Below, piece after piece: positions 49,914 through 60,732 of a stretch of DNA of 64,000 bases. The stretch is taken from NCBI GenBank assembly GCA_034401795.1, contig CM067373.1, forward strand, positions 42,299,142 to 42,363,141, written 5' to 3'. The notes below the pieces were generated by a model, which saw nothing but the letters and a program-made list of their open reading frames with translations, had not been told where the DNA came from and did not search any database. The translations under genes were made by a program, and so were the position numbers. The stretch is from Chaetoderma sp. LZ-2023a (Eukaryota; Mollusca; Caudofoveata; Chaetodermatida; Chaetodermatidae). Positions within the stretch are counted from its first letter, which is position 1; every line of letters begins with the position of its first letter.

Positions 49914-52044
49914 CAGGACGCTTACCGCGGTAAGAACCACTCCGGTGTGTATGGCGGCGGAGACAGTGCCGCTCTTGCATGCCTCGTGTCCACCGCGGTC
50001 CCTAGGTGGGCCGGTGGGAGGCCGGCTAGCCGGCCACATGCAAGAGTGGGAACGGTTAACTCAGGACCGTTTAGTCTTGCGATGGCTTTCCGTCGGGTAT
50101 CATCCAGAGTGGGTGACAGGCCCGCCGTCGCGACTGTCTCTGGTGCCAGTCTGGACTCCCATTCCGAGAGATCCAGAGCAAAGGTTGTGTATCGAGGAGG
50201 AGATAAATTCCCTCATACAAAAGGGAGCTATTCAGCCGGCACAAAGGTGTCCGGGCTTCTATTCAACCCTGTTCTTAGTAACAAAACGCACCGGTGGGTG
50301 GAGACCGATTCTCAACCTCAAGCCATTGAACAAGTTCATCGAGACGCCCAGTTTCAAGATGGAAACGGTGCGCTCGGTGTTGGCGGGGTTGGAGAGGGGG
50401 ATGTGGACGGCGTCGATAGATTTGAAGGACGCTTATTTCCACATCCCCATCCACGGGAGTTTCTGTCGCTTCCTGAGATTTGCATTCCAGGGCAGACAGT
50501 GGGAATTCAGGGTGTTGCCCTTCGGAATTTCCACGGCTCCTCGGGTTTTCACCCGTGTGGTTCTTGCGATCACAGCATACCTCCGCAGGAGAAGCATAGC
50601 AGTCCACACGTACATAGACGACTGGCTGTTGAAAGCGCACACCCGGGAAAGTTTGTCCGCCAATCTGGAGATTGTTTTGAAAATTCTCACAGACTTGGGC
50701 TGGATGATCAATTTCCCAAAATCAGAGCTGACTCCATCCCAGAAGTTTGTTTACCTGGGGATGTTCTTCGATCTAGAGACAGGATATGTTTATCCTACTC
50801 AGGAGAGAGTTCAAATACTCATCTCGTTGATTCAGTCAGTGTGCGACAGTCGTCATGTCCTGGCACGGGTTTACTTGAGAATGCTGGGGTTGATGGTTTC
50901 GTTGGAACCAGTCATTCCTCAGGCCGCCTTACGCAGGCGGCCGATCCAGTTGTTTCTCATGACACAATGGACCCAGAGTACAGGTTCGCTGGACTCGAAT
51001 GTGTCAGTGTTGGCGCCTCTGATTCACCACCTGCAATGGTGGTTGAATACAGAGAATCTCTTGCCGGGGGTTTTGCTAACCCCTCCCCACCCTCAGGTGA
51101 CTGTGTATACAGATGCATCGATGGAGGGCTGGGGAGCTTGCCTGGGAGAATCCACGATATCAGGGCTTTGGAATCTGGAACAGTCACAGGAACATATAAA
51201 TCTACTGGAGCTAAGAGCAGTAGTCCTGGGCCTGGAACATTTCTTACAGAAAGTTCAGGGCAAGATTGTTCTTATTCGTTCAGACAACTCAACAGTTGTG
51301 ACTTACATAAACCGCCAGGGCGGAACGAAGTCGCCCAGTCTCTGTATGATGACATGGAAACTGCTTTGTTGGTGTCTGGATCACCAGATTACCTTGAAAG
51401 CAGTTCATATTCCGGGAAGGTTAAACCTGCTAGCAGACTCATTGAGCCGAAGGATGAGTGTTTTACCCACGGAATGGCAACTAAATCAATGTGTGGCGGA
51501 TCGTCTGTTCGACCATTGGGGGAAACCCAACATCGATTTGTTCGCAACGAAGAAGAATGCGAAGATGACGACGTACGTCTCTCCGATTCCGGATCCAAGC
51601 GCTTTCGCAACAGATGCGTTAGCTATCAGCTGGGGGAGAATGTATGCATACGCATTCCCTCCAGCAATCCTGATTCCAAAAATTCTTCAGAAAATCAGAC
51701 AAGAGGAATGCCAAGTGCTTCTGATCGCCCCGGATTGGCCAAGCCGATCATGGTATACGGATCTGCTGGACCTTCTGGTCTGCAATCCGGTTCCTCTGCC
51801 TCTGATGGACGATATTATCTTCCAGGGCAAGGCCCTTCACAACAATCCGTCAATGTTCAGATTGACTGCGTGGATGTTGTCAAGGAATCTAGAATTAAGG
51901 AGGGCTTTTCTGAGCAAGCAGCCATGTTTATGGCCAAAGCCAGGAGGGGGTCAACCTCCAGAGCATATAATTATAAAATCAACAGATTTGCAGAATGGTG
52001 CTCAAAAAGATGTATTGATCCAATGGATTCATCTATTCAAGTAG
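49663..52044 (+). CDS. DIRS RT-RNase H-methyltransferase-like ORF, A3
   Basis: Open for about 793 codons, overlapping ORF1 by 250 bases in the +1 frame; the true protein probably begins near the ORF1 end by frameshift. RT motifs as in A1 (DLKDAYFHIPI, GISTAPRVFTRVV, YIDDW near 50620). RNase H residues present. Amino-acid changes from A1 are few relative to base changes, which suggests past purifying selection. Confidence 0.92.
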   Translation: MMCCVVLTLAPRPRRIVPCRLEVVLARSVASHRRSVGLGRVRFGQQRGGRRFLSRRQPGSRPRTEVRAGRGGAREDLGVVIGPDRTLTAVRTTPVCMAAETVPLLHASCPPRSLGGPVGGRLAGHMQEWERLTQDRLVLRWLSVGYHPEWVTGPPSRLSLVPVWTPIPRDPEQRLCIEEEINSLIQKGAIQPAQRCPGFYSTLFLVTKRTGGWRPILNLKPLNKFIETPSFKMETVRSVLAGLERGMWTASIDLKDAYFHIPIHGSFCRFLRFAFQGRQWEFRVLPFGISTAPRVFTRVVLAITAYLRRRSIAVHTYIDDWLLKAHTRESLSANLEIVLKILTDLGWMINFPKSELTPSQKFVYLGMFFDLETGYVYPTQERVQILISLIQSVCDSRHVLARVYLRMLGLMVSLEPVIPQAALRRRPIQLFLMTQWTQSTGSLDSNVSVLAPLIHHLQWWLNTENLLPGVLLTPPHPQVTVYTDASMEGWGACLGESTISGLWNLEQSQEHINLLELRAVVLGLEHFLQKVQGKIVLIRSDNSTVVTYINRQGGTKSPSLCMMTWKLLCWCLDHQITLKAVHIPGRLNLLADSLSRRMSVLPTEWQLNQCVADRLFDHWGKPNIDLFATKKNAKMTTYVSPIPDPSAFATDALAISWGRMYAYAFPPAILIPKILQKIRQEECQVLLIAPDWPSRSWYTDLLDLLVCNPVPLPLMDDIIFQGKALHNNPSMFRLTAWMLSRNLELRRAFLSKQPCLWPKPGGGQPPEHIIIKSTDLQNGAQKDVLIQWIHLFK

Positions 52045-52878
52045 TAGCTGATTTCCTCTGTCACCTCTATGATGCCTATAGCCTCAAGCCTAACTCTATT
52101 GCTGGTTATAAGTCAGCATTAATGTCTGTTATTCCTTGCTTGGCTAAGAGGGGAAGTGATGAAGTAAATACATTGAATGTATTAATTAAAGGCATGGGCA
52201 ATACCAAGGAATCCACCTGTGATTCCGTCTTGGAGTTTATCGCTAGTGCTTCAAGTACTAGGTGATAAGCCTTTTGAACCACTTAGTTCCATTTCTATGA
52301 AACTATTAACACTGAAGACTGTGTTTTTAATTGCTGCGGCCTCGGCTAGGCGTAGGAGTGAAATTCATGCCTTATCAGCCGAGGATGACCGTTTTGTGGT
52401 TTCAGGGGAAGGCCTTAAGCTGCTACCTAGGATTAATTTCTTGGCTAAAAATCAGTCGTTGAAATATCCAGGTCAACCTATTATTTTGCCTGCTTTAACT
52501 AGATATGATCCTAATTCTAAAGCATGGTGTCCCGTCCGGGCGCTGCGCCGGTACAAACAACGTACGGCGGCATGGCGCACCGACCAGTCAGCGTTATGGT
52601 TGTCATATATTGAACCCCATGGGAGGGCTTCTAAGGACACCATTTCCAGGTGGATTGTGGAATGCATTCAGTTTTGCCATAAATCCGCCACCGGGAAGCA
52701 GGTTGACGTGGCCAAGGCTCACAGTGTCCGCGGCGTAGTGACATCCACGGCCCTATTTAATGGGGTCCCAGTGGATGATATTATGTCGGTGGCTCAGTGG
52801 CACTGTGAGTCAAGTTTTACAGACCATTATCTCCGTGACACCTCTAATCCTCTCGCCTTGTCGGTTTTGAAAAAATAA
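49947..52878 (+). pseudogene. DIRS tyrosine recombinase ORF, A3, frameshifted
   Basis: The frame is open from 49947 and the recombinase domain starts near 51850. Near 52203 five bases are missing relative to A1 (GGCAATACCAAGG against GGCAATCTAAGACCAAGG), so this frame ends at 52265, and the catalytic part, with SARRRSEIHAL, AHSVRGVV and FTDHYLRD, continues in another frame (52219-52878). Every catalytic residue is still encoded, but not in one protein. Confidence 0.88.
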
Positions 52879-53411
52879 ATCGGTTTATATTTTTTGAGGA
52901 GGTTTTTCCTCATTACTTATATATTTCACAATTAATTTATGGAAACACCCACTTTTTTGGGCCTGCATCAGTCTTTACCGATGGGAAGATGATGTCAGCA
53001 GCCATTTTCAACAAGGTCAGTCTTGTTCATGTGTTGTCCGTTGTTGATTGTATTGTCACGATTACCCGTTATTAATATGGTGATGGTTTGTGTATTTGTG
53101 TGGTTCATTGTTGAGAGTTACGAAAATGGAGCTTTTTCGTCTCTGTCCTGTAGTACATGGCACTTGTACGTAGAGAGCATATAGGACATTGAGGTCAGTC
53201 GACTCTTCCTCCCAGGAAGGAGGGGGGGAGCGCATATGACATTCGGTCATCTCTCATACATCGGTGGTGTTATCCGATGGTTAGTCAAATCCTGACTGTT
53301 TTTTCTTACAGTTTCAGAAGTTTAAGTGCCTTAAACGCAGAAAAGCGTATAGGGATGAGCTGGTCTTTTGACCTCGCCTCCCTCCCGCCAGATTCACTTT
53401 CGAATTCTGGC

Positions 53412-53510
53412 AATATCAAAAGTATTAGGGAGGTAAGTATACTCTTGAAGTGAAATAAACGAAATCTAGGATTTCTTTTTTCACGAGAGAGTTGATACTT
53501 ACCTCCCTAG
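53412..53510 (+). repeat. Internal complementary region, A3
   Basis: Same structure as A1. It reads CTTGAAGTGAAA, the exact complement of the A3 terminus TTTCACTTCAAG. Confidence 0.93.
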
Positions 53511-53559
53511 ATACGGACCCGGCCTCTCCACCCCACAGAGGCTCGGTCTTCAGGCTCTT

Positions 53560-53752
53560 AATAGTTGCATGTGTGTCAGCCAATAATCTAGTCAGAGGAA
53601 GTGCTAGTCTGCGCATGCGCGGTGGTGGGGCTGGCATCCGCCAGACTACGCTCTGACTCCCTGCCCAGTAGGGGCACCTAACTGTTTTAAATCTGAGTGT
53701 TTATTGAGTGAAAGCCAATATTTAGCAATATCAAAAGTATTAGGGAGGTAAG
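53560..53752 (+). repeat. Right inverted terminal repeat of A3
   Basis: Reverse complement of 46766-46955, including the A3-specific bases and the extra C in GTAGTCTGGCGG/CCGCCAGACTAC with GAGCG/CGCTC. Confidence 0.9.
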
Positions 53753-53794
53753 TATCAACTCTCTCGTGAAAAAAGAAATCCTAGATTTCGTTTA

Positions 53795-55720
53795 TTTCCC
53801 TTTACTTTAGTATGGGAGCTTTTGGCAGGAAAGTGATCCAAGATGACCGCCAAATCATTTATCCATTTATCTGACAGTTTCGAAGATTGCAAATTTGAGA
53901 ACAGAATACCCAAAAGCATATATATAAAACCAATTTCAGTCTCAAAATTCATCAAATAAAAAAATCCAATAGGACCGCCAAACACGCTATATTTTGATTG
54001 GCCCACAGTGGCCATGTTTTTTGATGGATCAACTTCCATTGAACAAGATCAATGGACCTTAGTCTTTAATCATATCTCCAAAATTTCGGCCCGATCCCTT
54101 CAGCCATTCTGGGGAAGTCGTTTTCGGAAAAATCAGGTCATCCAAGATGGCCACCAAACTATTTGCTCAATCAAGTTGTATTGAACAAACTTGGTTCAGC
54201 TCTTGCCCTAGATGATATTTCATGAGTTCTGAATCGATCTCTCAAATGGTTTCGGAGAAGATTTTTAAAGCCATTTCTAAAAATCAGCCGAAATCCAAGA
54301 TGGTCGTCGGCCCAGTTATTCTGGTGGAAAATTTTCAAAAATAACATATTTCAACTTGAATCTAAATGCTGGTTTATTAAGTCATTAAATGGTTAAAAGC
54401 ACTTAACCGTTTCATTGGTTTGTGTATTTTATATGTACAGTACAGCTTATAAATAAGTTACTGTAACATGTTTTCAAAACAAAAACAGAAACATATTAGT
54501 TAGTACAATTTTGAAAACGATGTAACAAATGTTATGTTGAATATTTTGGAAATATATATAAATGGATAGTGACATTGCTCTTTGTCTACCAATCCAATTA
54601 TCTTCAAACGATGCAGCGGTACATTTTATTTTGTCTTAGAAACATGTAATGTTATTTCTGAGCTGTAGTGTGATGGGCAAAGTATGGAGGAAATAGTCAG
54701 ATGGATGGACAGACAGGTGGAGGAAATTTACAGATACTCAAGGTTGTTGAAATTCAACTAAATTTGGTATGTGAGTTATCATATGATCGCAGATTCTGAG
54801 GCGATGTTTACATTACTTAGGCTCCGTGTCCAGGATTGAGGTGGGGTGGGGGAAATCGCCAGCGATGGCGGAATTCAACAAATTTTATTGTCCATATGAT
54901 TGCGTCTGTCTCCATCCATCTATCTGTCTGACTCCCTACCTCCTACGAATTAGTTTGGTGGAATTCAACCAATTCCACTTGTAATCTTATGTGAGTTAAC
55001 CTATATGATTGTGGCATGCCGGATTGTAAGACAACATTTATATAATACAAGAGGCCCAGGGGCCTATATTGTTCACCTGGAATTGTTGGCCACTTCACAA
55101 TCGAACAAAACAAGATAACCAGTGGAAAAATATACCAATCAAATATCTTTGACAGTTTACCCAAGTTTTATTAAAATTGACCTAGTGGTTAATAAGTAGT
55201 CTTCTGTATGATTTTCTCTGAAATTGCCAGAAAATCTAAGGTGGCTGCCAAACACGCTACATGTTAATTGATCAACGGCGGCCATGTGTTTTACATATCA
55301 ACTTTCTATGAACAAAGCTTAATGGCTTTTAGTCCCTAATCATATCACTCAAATTTCAGCCTGCTCTGTTTAGAGGTACCGGATACATAAGTTGCTTTCA
55401 GGAAAACTATGTTATCCAAGATGGCCGCTGACACATTTATGTGACGTCACGTTTGGCCAATCAAGTTACCTGGAACAAACTTGGTTCAGATGTTCCCCCT
55501 GATGATGCTTCATTACATGTAGTTTTGATTCGATCCCCAAAGCAGTTTCGGAGAAGATTTTTAAAGACATTTCTAAAAAGCTGCCAAAATACAAGATAGC
55601 TGCTGCCCAAATTGGCCGATGAATATTCCTTTGAATATACTTCGATCTCTATGCCCTAAGGATGCTTCCTTCCATGTGTACTTGAAATCGGGCCATTGGT
55701 TCTCGAGAAGCCATTTTAAA
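53795..55720. repeat. Host dispersed repeats, several copies
   Basis: Phrases such as CCAAGATGGCCGCC, TTGAACAAACTTGGTTCAG, TCGGCCCGATCCCTTCAG and TCTCGAGAAGCCATTTTAAA recur here (53850-54320 and 55045-55720) and around every large insertion in the window. 54330-55040 has no feature I recognise beyond AT-rich sequence. No ORF with family features. Confidence 0.6.
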
Positions 55721-55944
55721 GCGATACTAATCTCATCTCAAATGATGTATTGCACTGAAAGGTTATGGTATAAAGATAGCATATCATTCATATCTTGTTA
55801 CATTTCCTTATCTGTATCACAATTATCTGCATTGTAATATCTCGTAAATGTTGAACAGTGCCGCCGCCATTTTGTCTCCTCAAGCGACAGTGTGTGATGT
55901 CATGTAAGTGCCAATGCATTACATTCTTGATTTTGTAATACTCA

Positions 55945-56053
55945 GGTTGTTGAATATTTTGGAACTAATTTAACTGGAAGTTGTTACTGCCTTAGGCAGC
56001 AACGACTAGGCAGCAATGACATCCAGCCAAATTAGTTTCAAAATAATAAACAG
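55945..56053. repeat. Palindromic repeat, GTTGCTGCC family, third copy
   Basis: GTTGTTGAATATTTTGGAAC pairs with the segment ending AATAATAAACAGC; the centre has a duplicated GGCAGCAACGACTAGGCAGCAA. The hAT MITE is inserted 12 bases beyond it. Confidence 0.75.
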
Positions 56054-56065
56054 CTTACATGTATG

Positions 56066-57130
56066 TAGGGCTGCGCGGTTTGGCTTACAGCCATATCGGT
56101 TTCGATATGACTTTTCATATCGGTTTTAACCGAATATCGGTTTTATGGACATGAATCAAAAAATTTAAATTATAAAAAATAGCACGAAAACAGAACGTAT
56201 TTTCACGCCCTGATACATTCGTAACGTTTTACGCCTTTAAAGCTTAATCTACCTCATAATATCCATCATCGCGGGAGTGAAATTATTAATTAGACCACCT
56301 AAATATTACGCACAGTTAAATAAGCATCGTTTATTTTGTCAAAATTAATCATAAATCATCAGCAAAACAGGTTGCGAAAAGACGTAAATCACGTGATTGT
56401 AATTAATTATGATGTAATTATCTCCCTTTCTTCTTTCATTTCCAATTCGGCCCGGCGACGAAATCATGCCTTGAAGAAAATATTAACTGTAATATTGCGA
56501 ACGCGAATTTCATAAGTTAATATGATATTGTGTGTAGAAGATAACGTTTTAAAAACGGCTTGAGTAATAATTTTATTTAAAATTATATCCTAATCAACAA
56601 AATGTATTCAGCATTATATTTATTGGCGGGATTTTTATGCATTCGGGCGATTTAGTTTGGGACGACTGCATTATGTTAATTAGCCGGTGACGTAAATAAA
56701 ATGGATGCCGTTGTTTAGAAATGTTTTCCCCGATACAAATTTCAATGACAAATTCCCGCGTTAGTATTGTGTTTTATATTGCAAATTTATCGGAGACTAC
56801 CAGAGAAAAGACGAGTGGATATTTATTTAATTAATTCGCTGCTTGATTTCTCTCGGCGTACAGCGAGTTACATGGAGATACACACTATGCGCAATTGGGG
56901 CCACATTCAATTATTAGTTGCCCCGAACGTAGCTTAATGGAAAGTATGGGCATTATTATTCATTACACTTTCATGCTCGTTAGTATCTTTTATTTTTAAC
57001 AATCCTGATACGAAAAACCGAAAATATGTTCATATTCGGTTTTTCGATATTTATTTCTTATAATCGGTTATGAAACCGTCAGTGCAGGATATCGGTTTTA
57101 AATATGGTATCGGTATATCGCGCAGCCCTA
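56066..57130. mobile_element. Non-autonomous hAT element (MITE), 1065 bp
   Basis: Terminal inverted repeats TAGGGCTGCGCG and CGCGCAGCCCTA are flanked by identical CATGTATG (56058-56065 and 57131-57138), an 8-bp target duplication. TIR sequence and duplication size are those of hAT transposons. Repeated ATCGGTTTT-like motifs lie just inside both ends. No transposase ORF is present. Confidence 0.92.
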
Positions 57131-57259
57131 CATGTATGGTAACTTTTATACCACATAGTCAAAGTATAGATGGCACCTCTATGACTGAGTGTATATACCG
57201 AGGTTGACGCACTAGGTTTTTTCTGATTGGTTGTAAAGTAAACTAGATTGATCGGTTGA

Positions 57260-58560
57260 TGACACGTCATGTCATCGCAAATCCCCACGTTCACCACTTT
57301 GGACTTTTGTGCCCCCACAACCAACCCCCATGTGCGGAGACAAATGTAAATGTCCTTTTGCATCATGCAATCATATGGGTAACTCACATACCAAATTTGG
57401 TTGAACTTCGTCCAACAGTGTCAGAGGAGTTGCATTTCAATCAATTTCATGACCTTTTGACCCCCATCCCTGGGGTGGGGCCAAATGTAAATGTTCTCAT
57501 CCACCGCACATTAACCCTTTAACCCTCATATCAGCCAAAAATAGCTTCTGCAGTGGTTTTGGGAAATGTCCATTTGCAGACCAAGAGAAGACTATTTTGG
57601 AAAATTTACCACTGGAATTACTGGCTCGATAACTGCGCTCAGTCATTCCAGTGATAAATTCTCAAAAATAGTCTTCTCTTGGTCTGCAAATGGACATTTT
57701 CTATGAGAAAATTGAAATTTTCTTGAACAAATTCAAGTGTTAAAGGGTTACTATGAGTAACTCACATAATAAATTAGCTTGAATTCCGCCCAATGGTTTT
57801 GAAGGTGTTGCATTACAATCAATTTTTTTACCCTTTGACACCGCCCTCCACCTACCTCTGGGGGCAGGGCCAAATGTAAATGTGCTCATGTACTCCACAT
57901 TGATATGGGTTACTCACATACGAAATTTGGTTGAATTCCATCTAATGGTTTCGGAGCAGTTGCATTACAATCAATTTATTTACCCTTTAGCCCCCACCCC
58001 ACCCACCCCCTATGGATGGGGCCAAATCTAAATGTGCTCACCCACATCACATTGATATGGGTTACTCACATACTAAATCTAGTTGAATTCCGTCCAATGG
58101 TTTCGGAGGAGTTGTATTCCAATCAATTTTTTACCTTTTGACCCCATCCCCCACGCATCCATGGGGGCGTGGCTAAATGTAGATGTGCTCATGTATTACA
58201 CATTAATATGGGTGGCCCACATACCAAATTTGATTGAATTCTGACCAACGGTTTCGGACGAAATGCGTTACAATCAATTTCTGTGGGTTAAAATTGGGCC
58301 TTTTGACCCCCTGCGGGCGAATCCAAATGTAAATGGCCTCTTGCACTCCGCAATCATATGGGTAACTCACATATCAAATTTGCTTGAGTTCTGTCTAACG
58401 TTTTCAGAGTTGCACTACATGTGATTCAGCCTTTTGACCCCTGCCTTTGGGGCCTCCGCCCTGAATCTAAATAGTGTCTTGCAAAGCGGAATCATATGGG
58501 TAACCCACATACCAAATTTAGTTGAATTCCACCAAACGGTTTGGGAAGAGATAGCGTGAC
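57260..58560. repeat. Tandem array, unit about 150 bp, interrupted
   Basis: The phrase GGGTAACTCACATACCAAAT and variants recur near 57377, 57755, 57908, 58063, 58210, 58360 and 58498, each followed by TTGAATTCC(A/G)TCCAA and a GACCCC-GGGG-GCCAAATGTAAAT block. The array is broken between the first and later units by the MITE at 57511-57751. Confidence 0.85.
57511..57751. mobile_element. Palindromic MITE inserted in the 150-bp array
   Basis: From TTAACCCTTTAACC to TTAAAGGGTTA, with internal TGTCCATTTGCAGACCAAGA and its inverse TCTTGGTCTGCAAATGGACA. Copies or relatives at 43660, 44386 and 45102. The array phrase resumes directly after it. Confidence 0.75.
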
Positions 58561-58589
58561 AGATGGACACAGGCGATTATAATATCCCA

Positions 58590-59335
58590 TTTTTATACGC
58601 CCACGCAAAGCGGGGTCATATTATGTGATGGTGCTCGCCGTCCATCCGTGCGTCCGTCCATCCGTCTGATTCTTGTCTGGAGCAGATCTCGAAGAGTTTT
58701 GAACCTACAGTCACAATTTTTTTTCAGCAGATATATTACCTATAGACGAAGTGTCATGATTTCGATTAGGCAAAATCCTCCCATATTCACTTATCTTCCT
58801 TGAAAGCTTAAAATTTGTCAAAATTTTCTTGTCCGGGACAGATCTCGAAGAGTTTTGAACCCACACTCACAAATTTTTTTTCAAAAGATGTGGTACATAT
58901 AGCCGAAGTATCAGGATTTTGTTTTGGCATGATCCGCCCATATTCGCGGGAGTCATGATCCAAATCTCAGTTTTTCCAAAAGATGTGGTATGTATAGCCG
59001 AAGTGTCATGGTTTTGTTTTGGCATGTTCCGCCCATATTCGCGGGAGTCATCATTTCATTTCGGCTAAATACTTGTATATTTGCGGGAGTTATCTCCCTA
59101 GAATGATTAAAATTCGTCCAAATTGTCGTTTCTTGGCCAGATCTCGAAGAGTTTTGAACCTACACTCACAATTTCTTTTCCGGCAGATGTGTTAGGTATA
59201 GACGAAGTCTCATGATTTCCTTTCGACAAAATCCTCACATATTCGTGAGAGTTATCCCCCTTGAAAGATTAAAATTGATCAACATTTTTTTTGTAATTAT
59301 AATGATCAATGCAGCTGTGAAGACTCAAGATTTTT
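58590..59335. repeat. Tandem repeat, units about 170-180 bp
   Basis: AGATCTCGAAGAGTTTTGAA occurs near 58684, 58848 and 59142, followed by ACTCACAATTTTTTT and a TTCGCGGGAGT-like phrase; a partial unit lies between. Preceded by CGTCCATCCGTGCGTCCGTC simple sequence. Looks like a common dispersed host repeat; family unknown. Confidence 0.7.
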
Positions 59336-59924
59336 ATTGATGTCTTTGCTGTGAATTCCAAATGTGTACCTAATAGAAGTTGCCCCCCCCCCTCCCCTTT
59401 TTAAAGAGAATTATCAAAGACTAACTATTCACATTTAGCATTCCTCAAACAAGTATGCTTGCGGGCATATGTTGAGTTTCACTAAAACTCTTGTTTAAAA
59501 TGTGGGGATAATCATGACAGCCATCATAGAGTGTAGAAATGTACCAACATTTAGCCACTAACATGACTAAAGCCTGAATATATCGGGGTTAGAATTTTAC
59601 AAAATCCTATACTAGTCCGCAGGACTGGTAACCATATGAAACTACTATTCTCCTTCGATCAATACTTAGCATTACATTACTTATTGAATAACAGCATAAC
59701 TGAAGCTGTGCCCTAAGAATTTTCAGATTTAGAAAGCTCTACCGGCTCCTGGAGCCAAGTACCCACCCCCAACAAACGGGTACCCACCACCATGAGCAGA
59801 CATTCTTGTTTATATAGCAACAAGAACAAGAGCGTTTTGCTCAGGAGAAATTTACTAGAGCTTTTCTGTGTTTTTTCACTGTACTTCTGTGCCTTTTCTT
59901 CCCAAAGGATTTAACTGGATTATA

Positions 59925-59948
59925 ATGGAAAGCGCCACCGAACCTCGG
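59925..59948 (+). pseudogene. Leader exon relic of DIRS ORF1, B2
   Basis: ATG plus MESATEPR in the position of the B1 leader, but the CAG/GT donor has decayed to CTCGGGTC. Confidence 0.4.
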
Positions 59949-60732
59949 GTCATATTCTTTCTATTATTTGTCTAGTTATATGGAGACTTATGTCTCTGAA
60001 ATTTTGTGTGTGTTGCATGTCCCATTTTCTGACCCCGGAGCAGGGATGTGTGGTTGCAACGAAATATTCTAGATAAGATTACCTTTAAGCCCCAATGGAG
60101 ATCTGGCAGTAATATGAAATATTAGGTGTTTATGGTTTTTTTAACACGAGAATCGACTTTCATTGTTCAACCATGTGGTCTGAGCGGGTGATGTCACACC
60201 ATTTTACTACTCAGATTATTTGGTGAAGGAAATGTTTCATTAATTCATGCATCTTATTCTTGGTAGCTGCGTGTGTTTTGTACCAGAAACTTTTGAATTA
60301 TGTCAAGTTTTGCGTGTAATCCCGATCTGTTTGCATTGATCATTGATTTCAAAATCCTTGATTAAGATGTGTGTTCTGCGGCTTTACCGTGTTCTACAGC
60401 AGTAGTGTTAATTCATTATGTTGTTCCTTCTCGTATCATTTGTCATTCGTTTGTGTAGTATAATTTTGAAATTGATTCTTAAATATACCGCGAACGTATC
60501 GGATACTGTTCCTGGTTCCGTTTATACATCCTACGGGATCAATTTATGGGTGTATTATTGGCCTGCTCTCATTCTTGTCGCCAGTTTACACAATCTTGGT
60601 TGTAACATTGCAGGTATTGGGTGCTGGGGGGTTAATCTTATAATTTATTGTCAGACTATTTGAAAATTATTTGTCTGCCTTCCTCTATATTTTCGTTCTG
60701 CTTGCTTATTGAGGCCTTGTGCTTGTTTTCAG

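Larger units (their letters stand above)
46749..53794 (+). mobile_element. DIRS-type element, copy A3
   Basis: 7046 bases from TTTCACTTCAAG to GATTTCGTTTA; diverged from A1/A2 by many substitutions but collinear. Flanks show no target duplication. ORF1 has a one-base shift in a G run and the recombinase a five-base deletion, while the RT ORF is open. Its terminus has CACTTC where A1/A2 have CACATC, and its ICR carries the matching change. Confidence 0.95.
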
